A DNA stretch of 57,936 bases from Microbacteriaceae bacterium (GTDB lineage: Bacteria; Actinomycetota; Actinomycetes; Actinomycetales; Microbacteriaceae): the NCBI GenBank assembly GCA_947453465.1, contig CANGGL010000004.1:1-57936 (forward strand), in the 5' to 3' direction. Shown piece by piece: positions 46,751 to 55,240 of this stretch. The notes beneath the pieces were generated by a model, which made no database searches, was not told where the DNA came from, and was given only the letters and a program-made list of their open reading frames with translations. The position numbers and the translations under genes are program-made. Positions within the stretch are counted from its first letter, which is position 1, and each line of letters starts with the position of its first letter.

Positions 46751-48091
46751 CTAAGCAGACACTTTCGCCGCGACCTTTGCGGCCAACTTTGCGGCGGCAG
46801 CGATCTTCTCGATGTCTGCGTCGGTGATCGCGCCCGAGACAAACCAGGCTTCGAAGGCCGAAGGTGGCAGTGAAACCCCGTTTTCAAGCATCGCGTGGAA
46901 GAACGCATTGAAGGCGGCCACATTCTGACTTTGAGCGTCGGCAAAATTGCGTACCGGCTTATCGGTGAAAAAGAAAGAGAACAGGTTGCCGCCAGTTTGC
47001 AGCTGGTGGGCGACGCCCTCAGCGGTTAGGGCTTCGCTGATTACCCGACCAGTCTGCTTCGCTCGGGTGTCGAGAGTGGCATACAGGTTGGCGTCACAAA
47101 GTTCAAGGGTGGCCAGGCCGGCAGCAGTCGCCACCGGGTTGCCGCTAAGTGTGCCGGCTTGATAGACATTGCCAATCGGGGCAAGCAAATCCATGATTTT
47201 CGCCGAACCAGCCACCGCAGCAACTGGGTAACCGCCACCTATCACCTTGCCATAGGTGAATAAATCGGGGGTCCAAGTCTCAGGCGCAAAACCTTCATCA
47301 AGGATGTGCTGTGGCGGGTTCTGAACCGCGTGCCACCAGCCACCGCTCGATATCCTGAAACCGGTCATCACTTCATCCAAGATGAAAAGCGCGCCGGCGG
47401 CCTTGGTCAGCTTCGAGATTTCGCCATTGAAACCGATGATTGGACTCACAACACCCATGTTGGCCGGCGCCGGTTCGGTGATCACAGCGGCAATTTCGCC
47501 ACCGCGGTGGGCGAACAAATCGCGCAGCGCATCGAAGTCGTTGTATGGCAAAACTACGGTGTCTTGGGCCTGGCCCGGGGTCACGCCAGGGGAGTTTGGC
47601 AGGCCAAGCGTGACTACACCAGAACCGGCCTGAACTAGAAGGGCATCGCTGTGTCCGTGGTAGCAACCGGCAAATTTGACGATGACGTTGCGGCCGGTTG
47701 CGGCGCGCGCCAGGCGAATCGCGGTCATCACGGCCTCTGTGCCAGATGACACGAAGCGCACGCGCTCAACAGCCGAAACTCGGCGAACCATTTCTTCGGC
47801 TAGCAAAACCTCGTTCGGGCTCGGTGCTCCAAACGATGCAGAAAGTGCTGCCGCTTCGGTAACCTTGGCAACCACCTGCGGGTGCGCGTGGCCGAGAATC
47901 ATCGGACCCCAAGAGCCAACCAGGTCAACATACTGATTGCCGTCTACATCCCAGATCTGCGAACCTTCGCCGCGCACAAAATATCGCGGGCTTCCGCCTA
48001 CGCCTTTGAAGGCTCGAACCGGTGAGCTAACTCCGCCAGGGATGACGCGCTGCGCACGTTCGTGCCAGGCCTGCGAACCAGAGATGTTCAT
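46751..48091 (-). CDS. hemL: Glutamate-1-semialdehyde 2,1-aminomutase
   Basis: This is a 446-residue PLP enzyme that makes 5-aminolevulinate. [17 protein letters not shown] near residue 25, [19 protein letters not shown] near 115, LDEVMTGFR near 240 and the PLP-Lys motif [14 protein letters not shown] near 266 are GSA-AM signatures. The ATG at 48091 overlaps the hemB stop (ATGA). It is the last gene of the hem operon, although it acts second in the pathway. Confidence 0.95.
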   Translation of the reverse strand: MNISGSQAWHERAQRVIPGGVSSPVRAFKGVGGSPRYFVRGEGSQIWDVDGNQYVDLVGSWGPMILGHAHPQVVAKVTEAAALSASFGAPSPNEVLLAEEMVRRVSAVERVRFVSSGTEAVMTAIRLARAATGRNVIVKFAGCYHGHSDALLVQAGSGVVTLGLPNSPGVTPGQAQDTVVLPYNDFDALRDLFAHRGGEIAAVITEPAPANMGVVSPIIGFNGEISKLTKAAGALFILDEVMTGFRISSGGWWHAVQNPPQHILDEGFAPETWTPDLFTYGKVIGGGYPVAAVAGSAKIMDLLAPIGNVYQAGTLSGNPVATAAGLATLELCDANLYATLDTRAKQTGRVISEALTAEGVAHQLQTGGNLFSFFFTDKPVRNFADAQSQNVAAFNAFFHAMLENGVSLPPSAFEAWFVSGAITDADIEKIAAAAKLAAKVAAKVSA

Positions 48092-49080
48092 TTCAACCAA
48101 CCGGCAACCTCGATGGCCCAGTAGGTGCAGATGATGTTGGCGCCGGCACGGTGAACCGAGGCAAGCGCTTCAAGGATGGCTGGCTCGCGGTTGATTAGCC
48201 CCTGGGCGGCAGCGGCCTCGATCATCGCCATTTCACCCGAAACCACATAGCTGGCGATCGGTAGGTCGACGATCTGGCTTGCCTGATAAATGACATCGAG
48301 ATAGGACAAAGCCGGCTTCACCATAATGATGTCGGCACCCTCGGCAGCATCGAGTTTGATCTCGCGAAGTGATTCGCGTGTGTTGCGAGGGTCCTGTTGA
48401 TAGGTCTTGCGGTCGCCATCCAACTGCGACTCAACGGCCTCTCGGAATGGGCCATAGAAAGCCGAGGCATACTTGGCGGCATAGGCCAAGATTGAAACGT
48501 CTTCGTGACCGGCAGCATCAAGTGCTCGACGAGTTGCCGCAACCTGACCATCCATCATGCCGCTGGTGCCAAGCATGTGGGCGCCGGCCTCGGCAAGAAC
48601 CACTGCCATCTGGCCATAAATCTCAAGGGTCGCATCGTTGTCGACCTCGCAGTTGCCGTGCAAATCTGGGCTCCCCAGCACACCGCAGTGGCCGTGGCTG
48701 GTGAACTCATCCAGGCAAAGATCAGCGATGACCACCAGGCGGTCGCCAACCTGGGCACGAATGTCACGGATGGCTTTTGACAGCACACCGTTAGGGTTCA
48801 GCGCTTCGCTGCCCATCACATCGCGATGGTTTGGAATGCCGAAGACCATGACGCCGCCGATGCCAGCTTCGAGGGCTCGGTCAATTTCTGCACGGAGCGA
48901 AGTTTCGGTGTGCTGAACCACGCCCGGGAGGCCGGTGATCGGCTTGGGTTCCGCGAGCCCTTCGCGAATGAATAGCGGCAGAATCAGCTGCTCGGCGCGA
49001 ATCTGAGTTTCGCTAACCAGGTTGCGAATGGCAGGGTTGGCACGAAGGCGACGAGGGCGTTGGGAAAGGTCGTTGCTCAT
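48088..49080 (-). CDS. hemB: Porphobilinogen synthase
   Basis: This is a 330-residue 5-aminolevulinate dehydratase. The metal-site region [14 protein letters not shown] near residue 121 has two of the three Cys of zinc enzymes, the middle one being Asp, a mixed form I recall as common in actinobacteria. Active-site Lys are in [14 protein letters not shown] near 201 and [10 protein letters not shown] near 255. It is coupled to hemD by ATGA and to hemL by ATGA. GAAGGAG lies upstream of the ATG. Confidence 0.95.
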   Translation of the reverse strand: MSNDLSQRPRRLRANPAIRNLVSETQIRAEQLILPLFIREGLAEPKPITGLPGVVQHTETSLRAEIDRALEAGIGGVMVFGIPNHRDVMGSEALNPNGVLSKAIRDIRAQVGDRLVVIADLCLDEFTSHGHCGVLGSPDLHGNCEVDNDATLEIYGQMAVVLAEAGAHMLGTSGMMDGQVAATRRALDAAGHEDVSILAYAAKYASAFYGPFREAVESQLDGDRKTYQQDPRNTRESLREIKLDAAEGADIIMVKPALSYLDVIYQASQIVDLPIASYVVSGEMAMIEAAAAQGLINREPAILEALASVHRAGANIICTYWAIEVAGWLK

Positions 49081-49841
49081 CGTTCTCCTTCCAACAGCAA
49101 CTGGAGCGCTGCCGCAACCGATTTTGGGGTCGGGTTCGATGGTATCGAAGCAACGGCCAGCCCCGCATCCTTGATGACTTTTGCCGTAGTAAAACCGGCT
49201 GCCACCAGCGGCATTCTCGGTTTCGGCACGAATGACAAGAATGCGCGCGCAGCGCTTGGCGAACGGAAAATAACGGCCGAGAAGTCACCCGCGTTGGCCG
49301 CTACAACCGAAGCTGGCGGCGTTTCAACGGTGACCGTGGTGTAGACCACACCTTGGATGAGGTTCCAACCGGCCGCCTGAAGTTTGCTCGGTAGGGTCTT
49401 CATCGCCAACAGTCCCGATGGAATGATCGCGGTTTGAGCGTCACCGATACCGGCCAATTGTTCGGCCAAGGCTGCCGAGTCAGACAGTTCCGGAGTCAAT
49501 ACGTCAACCGCACCGAGCTCACGCAGAGATTCGGCAGTTCGAGCTCCGACTGCTGCGAATCGAAGGTTCTCCGCAGCCGCGATTGCAGCCTGCAAGTTAT
49601 CCACACCAACCAGCTCAGTGAAGCAGCGAATCGCGTTCACCGAGGTTGCCACTAGCCACTTCGCACCATTGGCTTTCAAGGCATCCAGCATTCGAAGGGC
49701 TTCGGCGTTGTTCTCTGCCTTGTCGATTCGAATGTATGGGTCAATCACCGTTTCGATGCCAAGCTCGGCGAGTGCAGCAGCGTCATCCTGGTTGCCATCG
49801 GCACGGATGAGCAGCACCGGCTTTTGCTCTGAACTAGTCAT
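49077..49841 (-). CDS. hemD: Uroporphyrinogen-III synthase
   Basis: This is a 254-residue protein starting at the ATG at 49841, which overlaps the hemC stop by 8 bases. A longer open frame runs upstream through hemC, but has hemC-shadow composition. HemD is poorly conserved; the identification rests on size, two-domain alternating beta-alpha sequence ([58 protein letters not shown]) and the operon position between hemC and hemB. It closes hydroxymethylbilane to uroporphyrinogen III. Confidence 0.85.
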   Translation of the reverse strand: MTSSEQKPVLLIRADGNQDDAAALAELGIETVIDPYIRIDKAENNAEALRMLDALKANGAKWLVATSVNAIRCFTELVGVDNLQAAIAAAENLRFAAVGARTAESLRELGAVDVLTPELSDSAALAEQLAGIGDAQTAIIPSGLLAMKTLPSKLQAAGWNLIQGVVYTTVTVETPPASVVAANAGDFSAVIFRSPSAARAFLSFVPKPRMPLVAAGFTTAKVIKDAGLAVASIPSNPTPKSVAAALQLLLEGER

Positions 49842-50787
49842 CACTTGGCGCCTCGGTCGACGCGCGGCTGGCCACATTAATGCCGGTGGTGTCGAGTTTC
49901 TTGGCCACCATGAGCCCGAGCTGGACTGCTTCGTCGAGCATGGTGTCGCCATTTTCGAGAACGATTGCCGCTTCGACTCGTGAGTGGGTGTTGGTCTCGC
50001 CATCGCTGAGTTCGGCGACCAATGAAAGGCGGTTGCCGTCGAGAGTGGCCAGAGCGCCCAGGGCGGTTTGACAGCTGGCATCCAGCCCAACCAAAACGGC
50101 ACGCTCGGCCGTTGTGATTAGCCGGGTTTCGATGTGGTCAAGTTTCTCGAGCGCCTTGCTGAGGTCGCGGTCAAACCCTCTGATCTCAATGGCCAGGGCT
50201 CCTTGGGCGGGGGCTGGCAGCAGTTGTTCGCTGGTCAGATATTCCGTTATTTCACTTGCGCGGTTCAAGCGCTTGACCCCGGCGGCGGCCAGGATAACGG
50301 CATCGAATTCGCCATCTCGCACCTTCTGGATGCGGGTGTCGACGTTGCCTCGAATCGGGGCGGTCACTAGATCTGGTCGTAAAAACTTGATGCGAGCGGC
50401 ACGACGAGGTGACGAGGTGCCGACGATGGCGCCAGCCGGCAGCTCCATCAGAGTTTGGCCGTGCTTCGAAATCACAATATCGCGGTGGTCTTCGCGCGGA
50501 GGAATGGCCACCAGTTTTAGGCCAAGCAACCGTGCCGAAGGCAGGTCTTTCATTGAGTGAACAATGAGGTCAACTTCGTTGGCAATCAGGGCATCTCGAA
50601 TGGATGAAACGAAGACCCCCGGGCGAATCGGGTTCATCAGAGAGCCGGCGGTCTCATCGCCTTCGGTTGAAATGACAATGATTTCAACTTCACCCTTAGT
50701 GATTTTCTTGAGTGCATCGGCCACATAGTTGGCTTGCCAGAGAGCCAGCTTGCTGCCGCGGGTGCCGAGGCGATAGTTCTTAGACAC
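49834..50787 (-). CDS. hemC: Hydroxymethylbilane synthase
   Basis: This is a 317-residue porphobilinogen deaminase starting at GTG 50787, with CGGAG about 8 bases upstream, overlapping the hemA stop by 8 bases. The longer frame to 50961 is a shadow of hemA. YRLGTRGSKLALWQA, VHSMKDLPS near 80, VGTSSPRRAARI near 126 and the cofactor Cys in LDASCQTALGALA near 235 are conserved. Confidence 0.95.
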   Translation of the reverse strand: MSKNYRLGTRGSKLALWQANYVADALKKITKGEVEIIVISTEGDETAGSLMNPIRPGVFVSSIRDALIANEVDLIVHSMKDLPSARLLGLKLVAIPPREDHRDIVISKHGQTLMELPAGAIVGTSSPRRAARIKFLRPDLVTAPIRGNVDTRIQKVRDGEFDAVILAAAGVKRLNRASEITEYLTSEQLLPAPAQGALAIEIRGFDRDLSKALEKLDHIETRLITTAERAVLVGLDASCQTALGALATLDGNRLSLVAELSDGETNTHSRVEAAIVLENGDTMLDEAVQLGLMVAKKLDTTGINVASRASTEAPSDD

Positions 50788-52042
50788 TGTAATCTCCGAA
50801 CAGCGCAAGCAGCGCCTTGCGATAGTCGTCTTCATCGCCGGTGGCAGCGAGAGACTTGGCTTTGGTGATTGGTTCGTGGAGCATCTGATTGGTGCTCGAG
50901 GTGAGGTTGGCTCGCGCAGCCTCAGCTGCTTCGGCTCCGTCGCGCTTGAGAATGCGGTCAACCTCTTCGTCGATCCACAGGGCTATTTTGCCGCGTATCG
51001 CCGAGACAAACGGGCCTAGGTTGCGTTCGAGTTTCTCGCGCTCGAAGGCCTCGACTCCCTGGCCAACGAGGTTTTGAGCCGACAGGATGGCATCGCTGTG
51101 CTCGACCGGTGCGTGACGCTTGATGACATCGAGGTTCACTAGGTCAACGTTCGGCATCGATTCAACCTCTGGCGAAACATCGCGCGAGAGCGAAACATCG
51201 ATGACCATAAGTGGTTTAGCGGGGTTGGCGCCTGCTGGAGCAGTGCGAAGTGCGGTTTCAAGTGCCGCCTTGGTGAGCAAATCGCCGGCGTTGCCGCTGC
51301 AGCTAACCAATAGGTCGGCTATCGCGATGGATGCACTCAGACCGTCGTGCTCGATTGAAATGAGCCCGCGTGAGAGGGCGAAGTCTTGAGCGCGGCCGCT
51401 TGGTGAGAAGACTGAAATGTCTTCGATGCCGCTGCGCTTGAGGGCAGCAACCACCACGCGTGCGTGGGCGCCGGTGCCAATGAGGAGGGCTCGTTTGCCC
51501 GAGTGTGAACCATGCCGTTGTTCTAGATAATCGAGTGCCACCGTGATGGTTGACCGCCCGGCTGAGCCGAGGCCGGTCTCGCTGGTGACCCGCTTGGCAA
51601 CCTCTGCCGCCTTTTGAAATGCCTGCACCAATGCGGTTGAAGCATGCCCCGATTGCATGGCCGAGGTGAATGAACGCTTGACCTGGCCGGCAATTTCCTC
51701 TTCACCGATGACCATAGATTCGAGACCCGAGGTCACTGAGAAAAGGTGCTGAGCCGCGGTTGAATCACTTATCGATTTAAAAATTTGACCGCAATATTCC
51801 GGTTCAAAATTTGACTGGTCGGCGATGGTTTGCAGGGCAAACTTGGTGGCCGCCTCAAAGTCTTCGCAGTCGAGATAAACCTCGAAGCGGTTGCAGGTGC
51901 TGATGATTACCGCGCCAGAGACGGTTGATTCCTGGGTTTTTGAAACCAGCGATGATTCGATCGATTCGCGCGCCTGACTCAGGCGGTCTAGATCTTCGAG
52001 CGGGACCTCACGATAGTCGGTTCCGATCAAGACGAGAGTCAC
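50780..52042 (-). CDS. hemA: Glutamyl-tRNA reductase
   Basis: This is a 420-residue enzyme that reduces glutamyl-tRNA to glutamate-1-semialdehyde, the first step to tetrapyrroles. The catalytic Cys is in ISTCNRFEVY near residue 51. TSGLESMVIGEEEIAGQVKRSF near 105 and the NADP site LLIGTGAHARVVVAAL near 185 follow. The usual C-terminal dimerisation helix is present. The ATG overlaps the DUF3073 stop by 4 bases. Product flows to HemL. Confidence 0.95.
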   Translation of the reverse strand: MTLVLIGTDYREVPLEDLDRLSQARESIESSLVSKTQESTVSGAVIISTCNRFEVYLDCEDFEAATKFALQTIADQSNFEPEYCGQIFKSISDSTAAQHLFSVTSGLESMVIGEEEIAGQVKRSFTSAMQSGHASTALVQAFQKAAEVAKRVTSETGLGSAGRSTITVALDYLEQRHGSHSGKRALLIGTGAHARVVVAALKRSGIEDISVFSPSGRAQDFALSRGLISIEHDGLSASIAIADLLVSCSGNAGDLLTKAALETALRTAPAGANPAKPLMVIDVSLSRDVSPEVESMPNVDLVNLDVIKRHAPVEHSDAILSAQNLVGQGVEAFEREKLERNLGPFVSAIRGKIALWIDEEVDRILKRDGAEAAEAARANLTSSTNQMLHEPITKAKSLAATGDEDDYRKALLALFGDYSV

Positions 52043-52263
52043 TTCTCGTCTTCATCCTCTTCGTCAGACTCTTCATCGCCTTCGGCGTAGAGGTCGGCCC
52101 ACTTGTCTTCGTACTCTGGTTCTGCATCGCCGGCGAAGCCAGTGTTTGCCGGTGGAATGTGACCAATTTCCTTTTCAAGCGCGGTCAAATCGGTGTTCGG
52201 GCTGAAGTACTTCAGCTCACGAGCCACCTTGGTGTGCTTTGCCTTTTGACGGCCACGCCCCAT
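52039..52263 (-). CDS. DUF3073 family protein
   Basis: This is a 74-residue actinobacterial protein of unknown function. The block MGRGRQKAKHTKVARELKYFSPNTDLTALEKE is the DUF3073 hallmark. The last 20 residues are almost entirely Glu and Asp, making a very acidic tail. It is the first gene of the hem operon. AAGGGGG precedes the ATG. A dyad at 52290-52306 lies in its leader or promoter. Confidence 0.9.
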   Translation of the reverse strand: MGRGRQKAKHTKVARELKYFSPNTDLTALEKEIGHIPPANTGFAGDAEPEYEDKWADLYAEGDEESDEEDEDEK

Positions 52264-52289
52264 GGCGAGACCCCCTTACACGTGCTTGG

Positions 52290-52306
52290 GCGAACATGCT
52301 GTTCGC
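52290..52306. promoter_or_regulatory. Dyad upstream of DUF3073-hem operon
   Basis: GCGAACA-TGC-TGTTCGC is a perfect 7-bp dyad around 3 bases, 27 bases upstream of the start. It could be an operator for the hem operon. It resembles but does not match the actinobacterial LexA box, because the centre has one base too many. Confidence 0.45.
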
Positions 52307-52333
52307 GCGGATACGAGTTTCTAAACGAAGCCT

Positions 52334-52693
52334 TTATTTTAGCAGGGTGTAGGCCAGGTAAAGCCCGGCTAGCGCTGCCAGTGTGGGTAACGCGAAATTA
52401 AGTGCGATGTTAGCAACGCCGCGCCAGATTTGTTTGGACTTGAAATATTCAACTGTCTGGGCTGAGAAGGTGCTGAAGGTTGACAGGCCGCCGCAAAAAC
52501 CGGTAACTACCAAAGCAACCACGAAACCACTAGCGTCTGCCGATCTCAAAACATAGCCGACCACGAACGAGGCAGCCGTGTTTACAACCAGCGTGCCCCA
52601 AGGCAGTTTTCCAATCCAGCCGGCAAGCAAAAATCTAAGTACGGCTCCGAGGCCACCGGCCAGTGCAATCAAACCGAATGCGACGACGATCAT
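52334..52693 (-). CDS. crcB: Fluoride channel Fluc/CrcB
   Basis: This is a 119-residue four-helix membrane protein. The pore motif GTLVVNTAASFVVGY and GFCGGLSTFSTFS, with the conserved Asn, Thr and Phe, fit the Fluc fluoride channel. Fluc acts as an antiparallel dimer; adjacent crcB pairs often give heterodimers. It overlaps the second crcB by 4 bases. Confidence 0.93.
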   Translation of the reverse strand: MIVVAFGLIALAGGLGAVLRFLLAGWIGKLPWGTLVVNTAASFVVGYVLRSADASGFVVALVVTGFCGGLSTFSTFSAQTVEYFKSKQIWRGVANIALNFALPTLAALAGLYLAYTLLK

Positions 52694-53130
52694 TCTGTTA
52701 CCTCTTCAACATCGTGGCTAACCGCTGCATTGTTGCCGGTCAGGCGCTGCCCAAGTGCGTGAGCACCCCAATAGCCAAGAAGGCTGGCGGCAAAAATTCC
52801 AAACACGTAGCCAAATAGGCCCAAACTGATTGGTTGACCGGCAGATAGCGGCGCGGCAATTCCAGAAGCAGTTAGCAGTGCAACACCACTCATCGTTGTG
52901 AAACCACCCGAGAAGCCAATGGCCCAAAACTGGCGGCGGCCGACCCGTGAAACGCGAGGGTCGCTATTTAGCCAACCGATGATGATTGAGCCGAGGATGT
53001 TAACCGCGGCCACTGAAAATAATGAGCCAAGGTTGATGTCGAAGCTGAAGCGGAGCAATGTGCCAAGGGTTCCGCCGGCAAAAACCAGTGCCAGGCTCTT
53101 CCAGTTGATAGTCAAGTTTTTAGTCCTCAT
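52690..53130 (-). CDS. crcB: Fluoride channel Fluc/CrcB, second subunit
   Basis: This is a 146-residue paralogue with four helices and a charged C-terminal tail (SHDVEEVTE). SVAAVNILGSIIIGWL and GFSGGFTTMSGV correspond to the motifs of the downstream copy, but the second Phe is changed to Gly-Val. This asymmetry is typical of paired, heterodimeric Fluc. The start overlaps the end of the transporter gene by 11 bases, so all three are one transcript. Confidence 0.9.
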   Translation of the reverse strand: MRTKNLTINWKSLALVFAGGTLGTLLRFSFDINLGSLFSVAAVNILGSIIIGWLNSDPRVSRVGRRQFWAIGFSGGFTTMSGVALLTASGIAAPLSAGQPISLGLFGYVFGIFAASLLGYWGAHALGQRLTGNNAAVSHDVEEVTE

Positions 53131-55162
53131 CTATGCGCTTTGCGCGCACCTTGGTTACGCCGCCACCAAGACGGTGTCTGCGCAGGGCCGGGCGGATGAA
53201 CTCTCCACGGCGCGCATCACCCGGAAGTGGGCGACGGTTAAGTGGGTTGGCGTATTCGGCCGACTCAAGGCGCCAAGGAACGAGGGTAACCATTACACCG
53301 CGAACATACATGAGCTGCTTGCGAATGCGGTTGGCTCGGTGGTTGTGCAGCACGTGCTCCCACCAGTGGCCAACCACAAGCTTCGGCATGTAAACCGAGA
53401 TGCGCTCAGAGCCGAACTCGGTGCGGTGTGCCTCTAGGTACTCAACCAGTGGTGCACCGAACTCTCGATAAGGGCTCTCGATGATCTTGAGTGGAACCTC
53501 TAGGCCAAACTTCTTCCAGTCGCGCTCAAACTTCTTTGATGCGGCTGGGTCGGCTGCCACGTGCAAAACATCCAAGCGGGTGTGGCGGCTTGAAAGGGCG
53601 TAGTCAAGGGCCTTGAGCTGTGGCTTGTTGAGCTTGTCCATTAGGACCACCGCATAGTCACCCTTGCTGCCGAACTTAATGTTTGGGTCAAGCGCAATCT
53701 CGAGGTTGACGGCCTTGTAGTAGCGGCCGGTTGCCCACATGACCACCCAGAGGAACGGCATGATGATGAAGACCATCCAGGCACCGTGGGTGAACTTGGT
53801 GACCGAAACGATGACCAAAACGGCCGCGGTTAGTGAGGCACCAAAACCGTTGATGAGGCGGCCAGAGAGGGCTTCCTTCTTCGAGATCGTGCCCTTCTTG
53901 AGGCCGCGTCGCCAGTGCTTGAGCATGCCCATTTGGCCAAGCGTGAACGATGTGAAAACACCTAGAACGTAAAGCTGAATCAGAGCGGTCACCGATGCCT
54001 GGAAGACCAGGATCATGGCCAGTGCGGCCAGGGTCAGCGAAAGCATTCCGTTTGAGTAAACCAAGCGGTCACCGCGGGTGAGCAGCGCCTTAGGGGCATA
54101 GCCATCCTTTGCGAGAACTGAGGTGAGCAGCGGGAAACCGTTGAAGGCGGTGTTTGCCGCAAGCAACAAGATGGCCGCGGTGGCAGCCTGCAGAATGTAG
54201 AACAAGACTGAGCCGCCGCCGAAGATTGCGGTGCCCAGCTGAGCGATGACCGACATCTGTGGGCCGACGATTGCGTGGCCCTGAAGCTCAGGGTCTTCTA
54301 GATACTTGACGCCCGAAATCAGCGCGAAGGCAACGATGCCGATGAACATGAAGATTGCGCTGGCGCCCATCCATGACATGGTGATCTGCGCGTTCTTGAC
54401 CTTTGGGTGACGGAAGGCCGGGACGCCGTTGGCGATTGCCTCAACGCCGGTAAGGGCAGCCGAACCGGATGCGAATGATCGGAGGAGCAGCATGACGATT
54501 AGGAACGGTGTGGCCACCAGGGTTGATTCTGGAACCAATTCATAGCCCGCCGATGGAGCGACGATTGCCTGGCCGGTCATCAGCTTGATGATGCCTGAAA
54601 CGATCATGATGACGACTGTGGTTAGGAACAGGTAAGTCGGCACGGCAAAAGCAAAGCCTGACTCGCGAACACCACGAAGGTTGATTGCCAAAAGTAAGAC
54701 GATGAACGCCACGGCAATTTCAACGCGCCACGGGTCAAGGCCTGGGAAGGCTGAGATCAGGTTGTCGACACCAGATGCAATCGACACGGCCACGGTCATT
54801 ACGTAGTCGAGCAGCAGGGCCGAAGCAACTGTGAGAGCGGCCTTTTCGCCGAGGTTCTTCTGAGCAACTTCATAATCGCCACCGCCAGATGGGTATGCGG
54901 CGACGACCTTGCGATAGCTGAGGATGATGACAAAAAGCAGGAGGACCACGATGGCCGCGATCCATGGCGCGAAGGCCAGGAAGCTTGCGCCACCCAGGGT
55001 AAGAATCATGAGGAGTTCTTGAGGACCGTAGGCAACCGATGAAAGTGGGTCGCTAGAGAAGATCGGAAGAGCGATGGTCTTCGGCAGAAGTTGGCCTTCG
55101 AGGCTCTTATTCGAAAGTTTCTTGCCGAGAAAAATTCTCTTTGGTTTCAATGAGTCAATCAC
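53120..55162 (-). CDS. APC/KUP-type transporter, KimA-like
   Basis: This is a 680-residue membrane protein with about 12 hydrophobic helices (residues 20-480) and a long cytoplasmic C-terminus. The N-terminal LPIFSSDPLSSVAYGPQELL matches the KimA/YdaO potassium importer family. The C-terminal region (GDYAVVLMDKLNKPQLKALDYAL, TRLDVLHVAAD) has a universal-stress-like fold, also as in KimA. The last 60 residues are very basic. The start is GTG; a TAGATT -10 box lies 8 bases before it, giving almost no leader. Confidence 0.82.
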   Translation of the reverse strand: MIDSLKPKRIFLGKKLSNKSLEGQLLPKTIALPIFSSDPLSSVAYGPQELLMILTLGGASFLAFAPWIAAIVVLLLFVIILSYRKVVAAYPSGGGDYEVAQKNLGEKAALTVASALLLDYVMTVAVSIASGVDNLISAFPGLDPWRVEIAVAFIVLLLAINLRGVRESGFAFAVPTYLFLTTVVIMIVSGIIKLMTGQAIVAPSAGYELVPESTLVATPFLIVMLLLRSFASGSAALTGVEAIANGVPAFRHPKVKNAQITMSWMGASAIFMFIGIVAFALISGVKYLEDPELQGHAIVGPQMSVIAQLGTAIFGGGSVLFYILQAATAAILLLAANTAFNGFPLLTSVLAKDGYAPKALLTRGDRLVYSNGMLSLTLAALAMILVFQASVTALIQLYVLGVFTSFTLGQMGMLKHWRRGLKKGTISKKEALSGRLINGFGASLTAAVLVIVSVTKFTHGAWMVFIIMPFLWVVMWATGRYYKAVNLEIALDPNIKFGSKGDYAVVLMDKLNKPQLKALDYALSSRHTRLDVLHVAADPAASKKFERDWKKFGLEVPLKIIESPYREFGAPLVEYLEAHRTEFGSERISVYMPKLVVGHWWEHVLHNHRANRIRKQLMYVRGVMVTLVPWRLESAEYANPLNRRPLPGDARRGEFIRPALRRHRLGGGVTKVRAKRIDED

Positions 55163-55187
55163 GAGAGACCAATCTACTCTTAAACGG

Positions 55188-55223
55188 CGATGGCCTCCTC
55201 CCTTTTGGGGGCGGAGGCCATCG
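55188..55223 (-). terminator. Strong hairpin after the MFS gene
   Basis: CGATGGCCTCC and GGAGGCCATCG form a perfect 11-bp stem; the loop can pair CCC with GGG in addition. On the minus strand only CCGTTTAAG follows, so the U tract is weak. It sits 17 bases after the exporter stop and 25 bases before the transporter start, so it is probably the exporter terminator. Confidence 0.75.
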
Positions 55224-55240
55224 AACGAATCGGGTTTGAA

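Noticed and set aside
49077-50961. Long N-terminal extensions of hemC (to 50961) and hemD (to 50102)
   Set aside because: The extensions are shadows of the upstream hem genes. The starts at 50787 and 49841 give family-length proteins, with a ribosome site for hemC and the tight overlaps typical of the operon.
52290-52306. LexA/SOS box upstream of the DUF3073-hem operon
   Set aside because: CGAAC and GTTCG are present, but with 5 rather than 4 central bases; the canonical actinobacterial box is CGAAC-N4-GTTCG. I keep it only as an unassigned dyad.
52264-55240. Fluoride riboswitch for the crcB genes
   Set aside because: The two crcB genes are within an operon, with overlaps and no leader of their own, and the 78 bases upstream of the transporter hold a terminator hairpin rather than the crcB-motif core.
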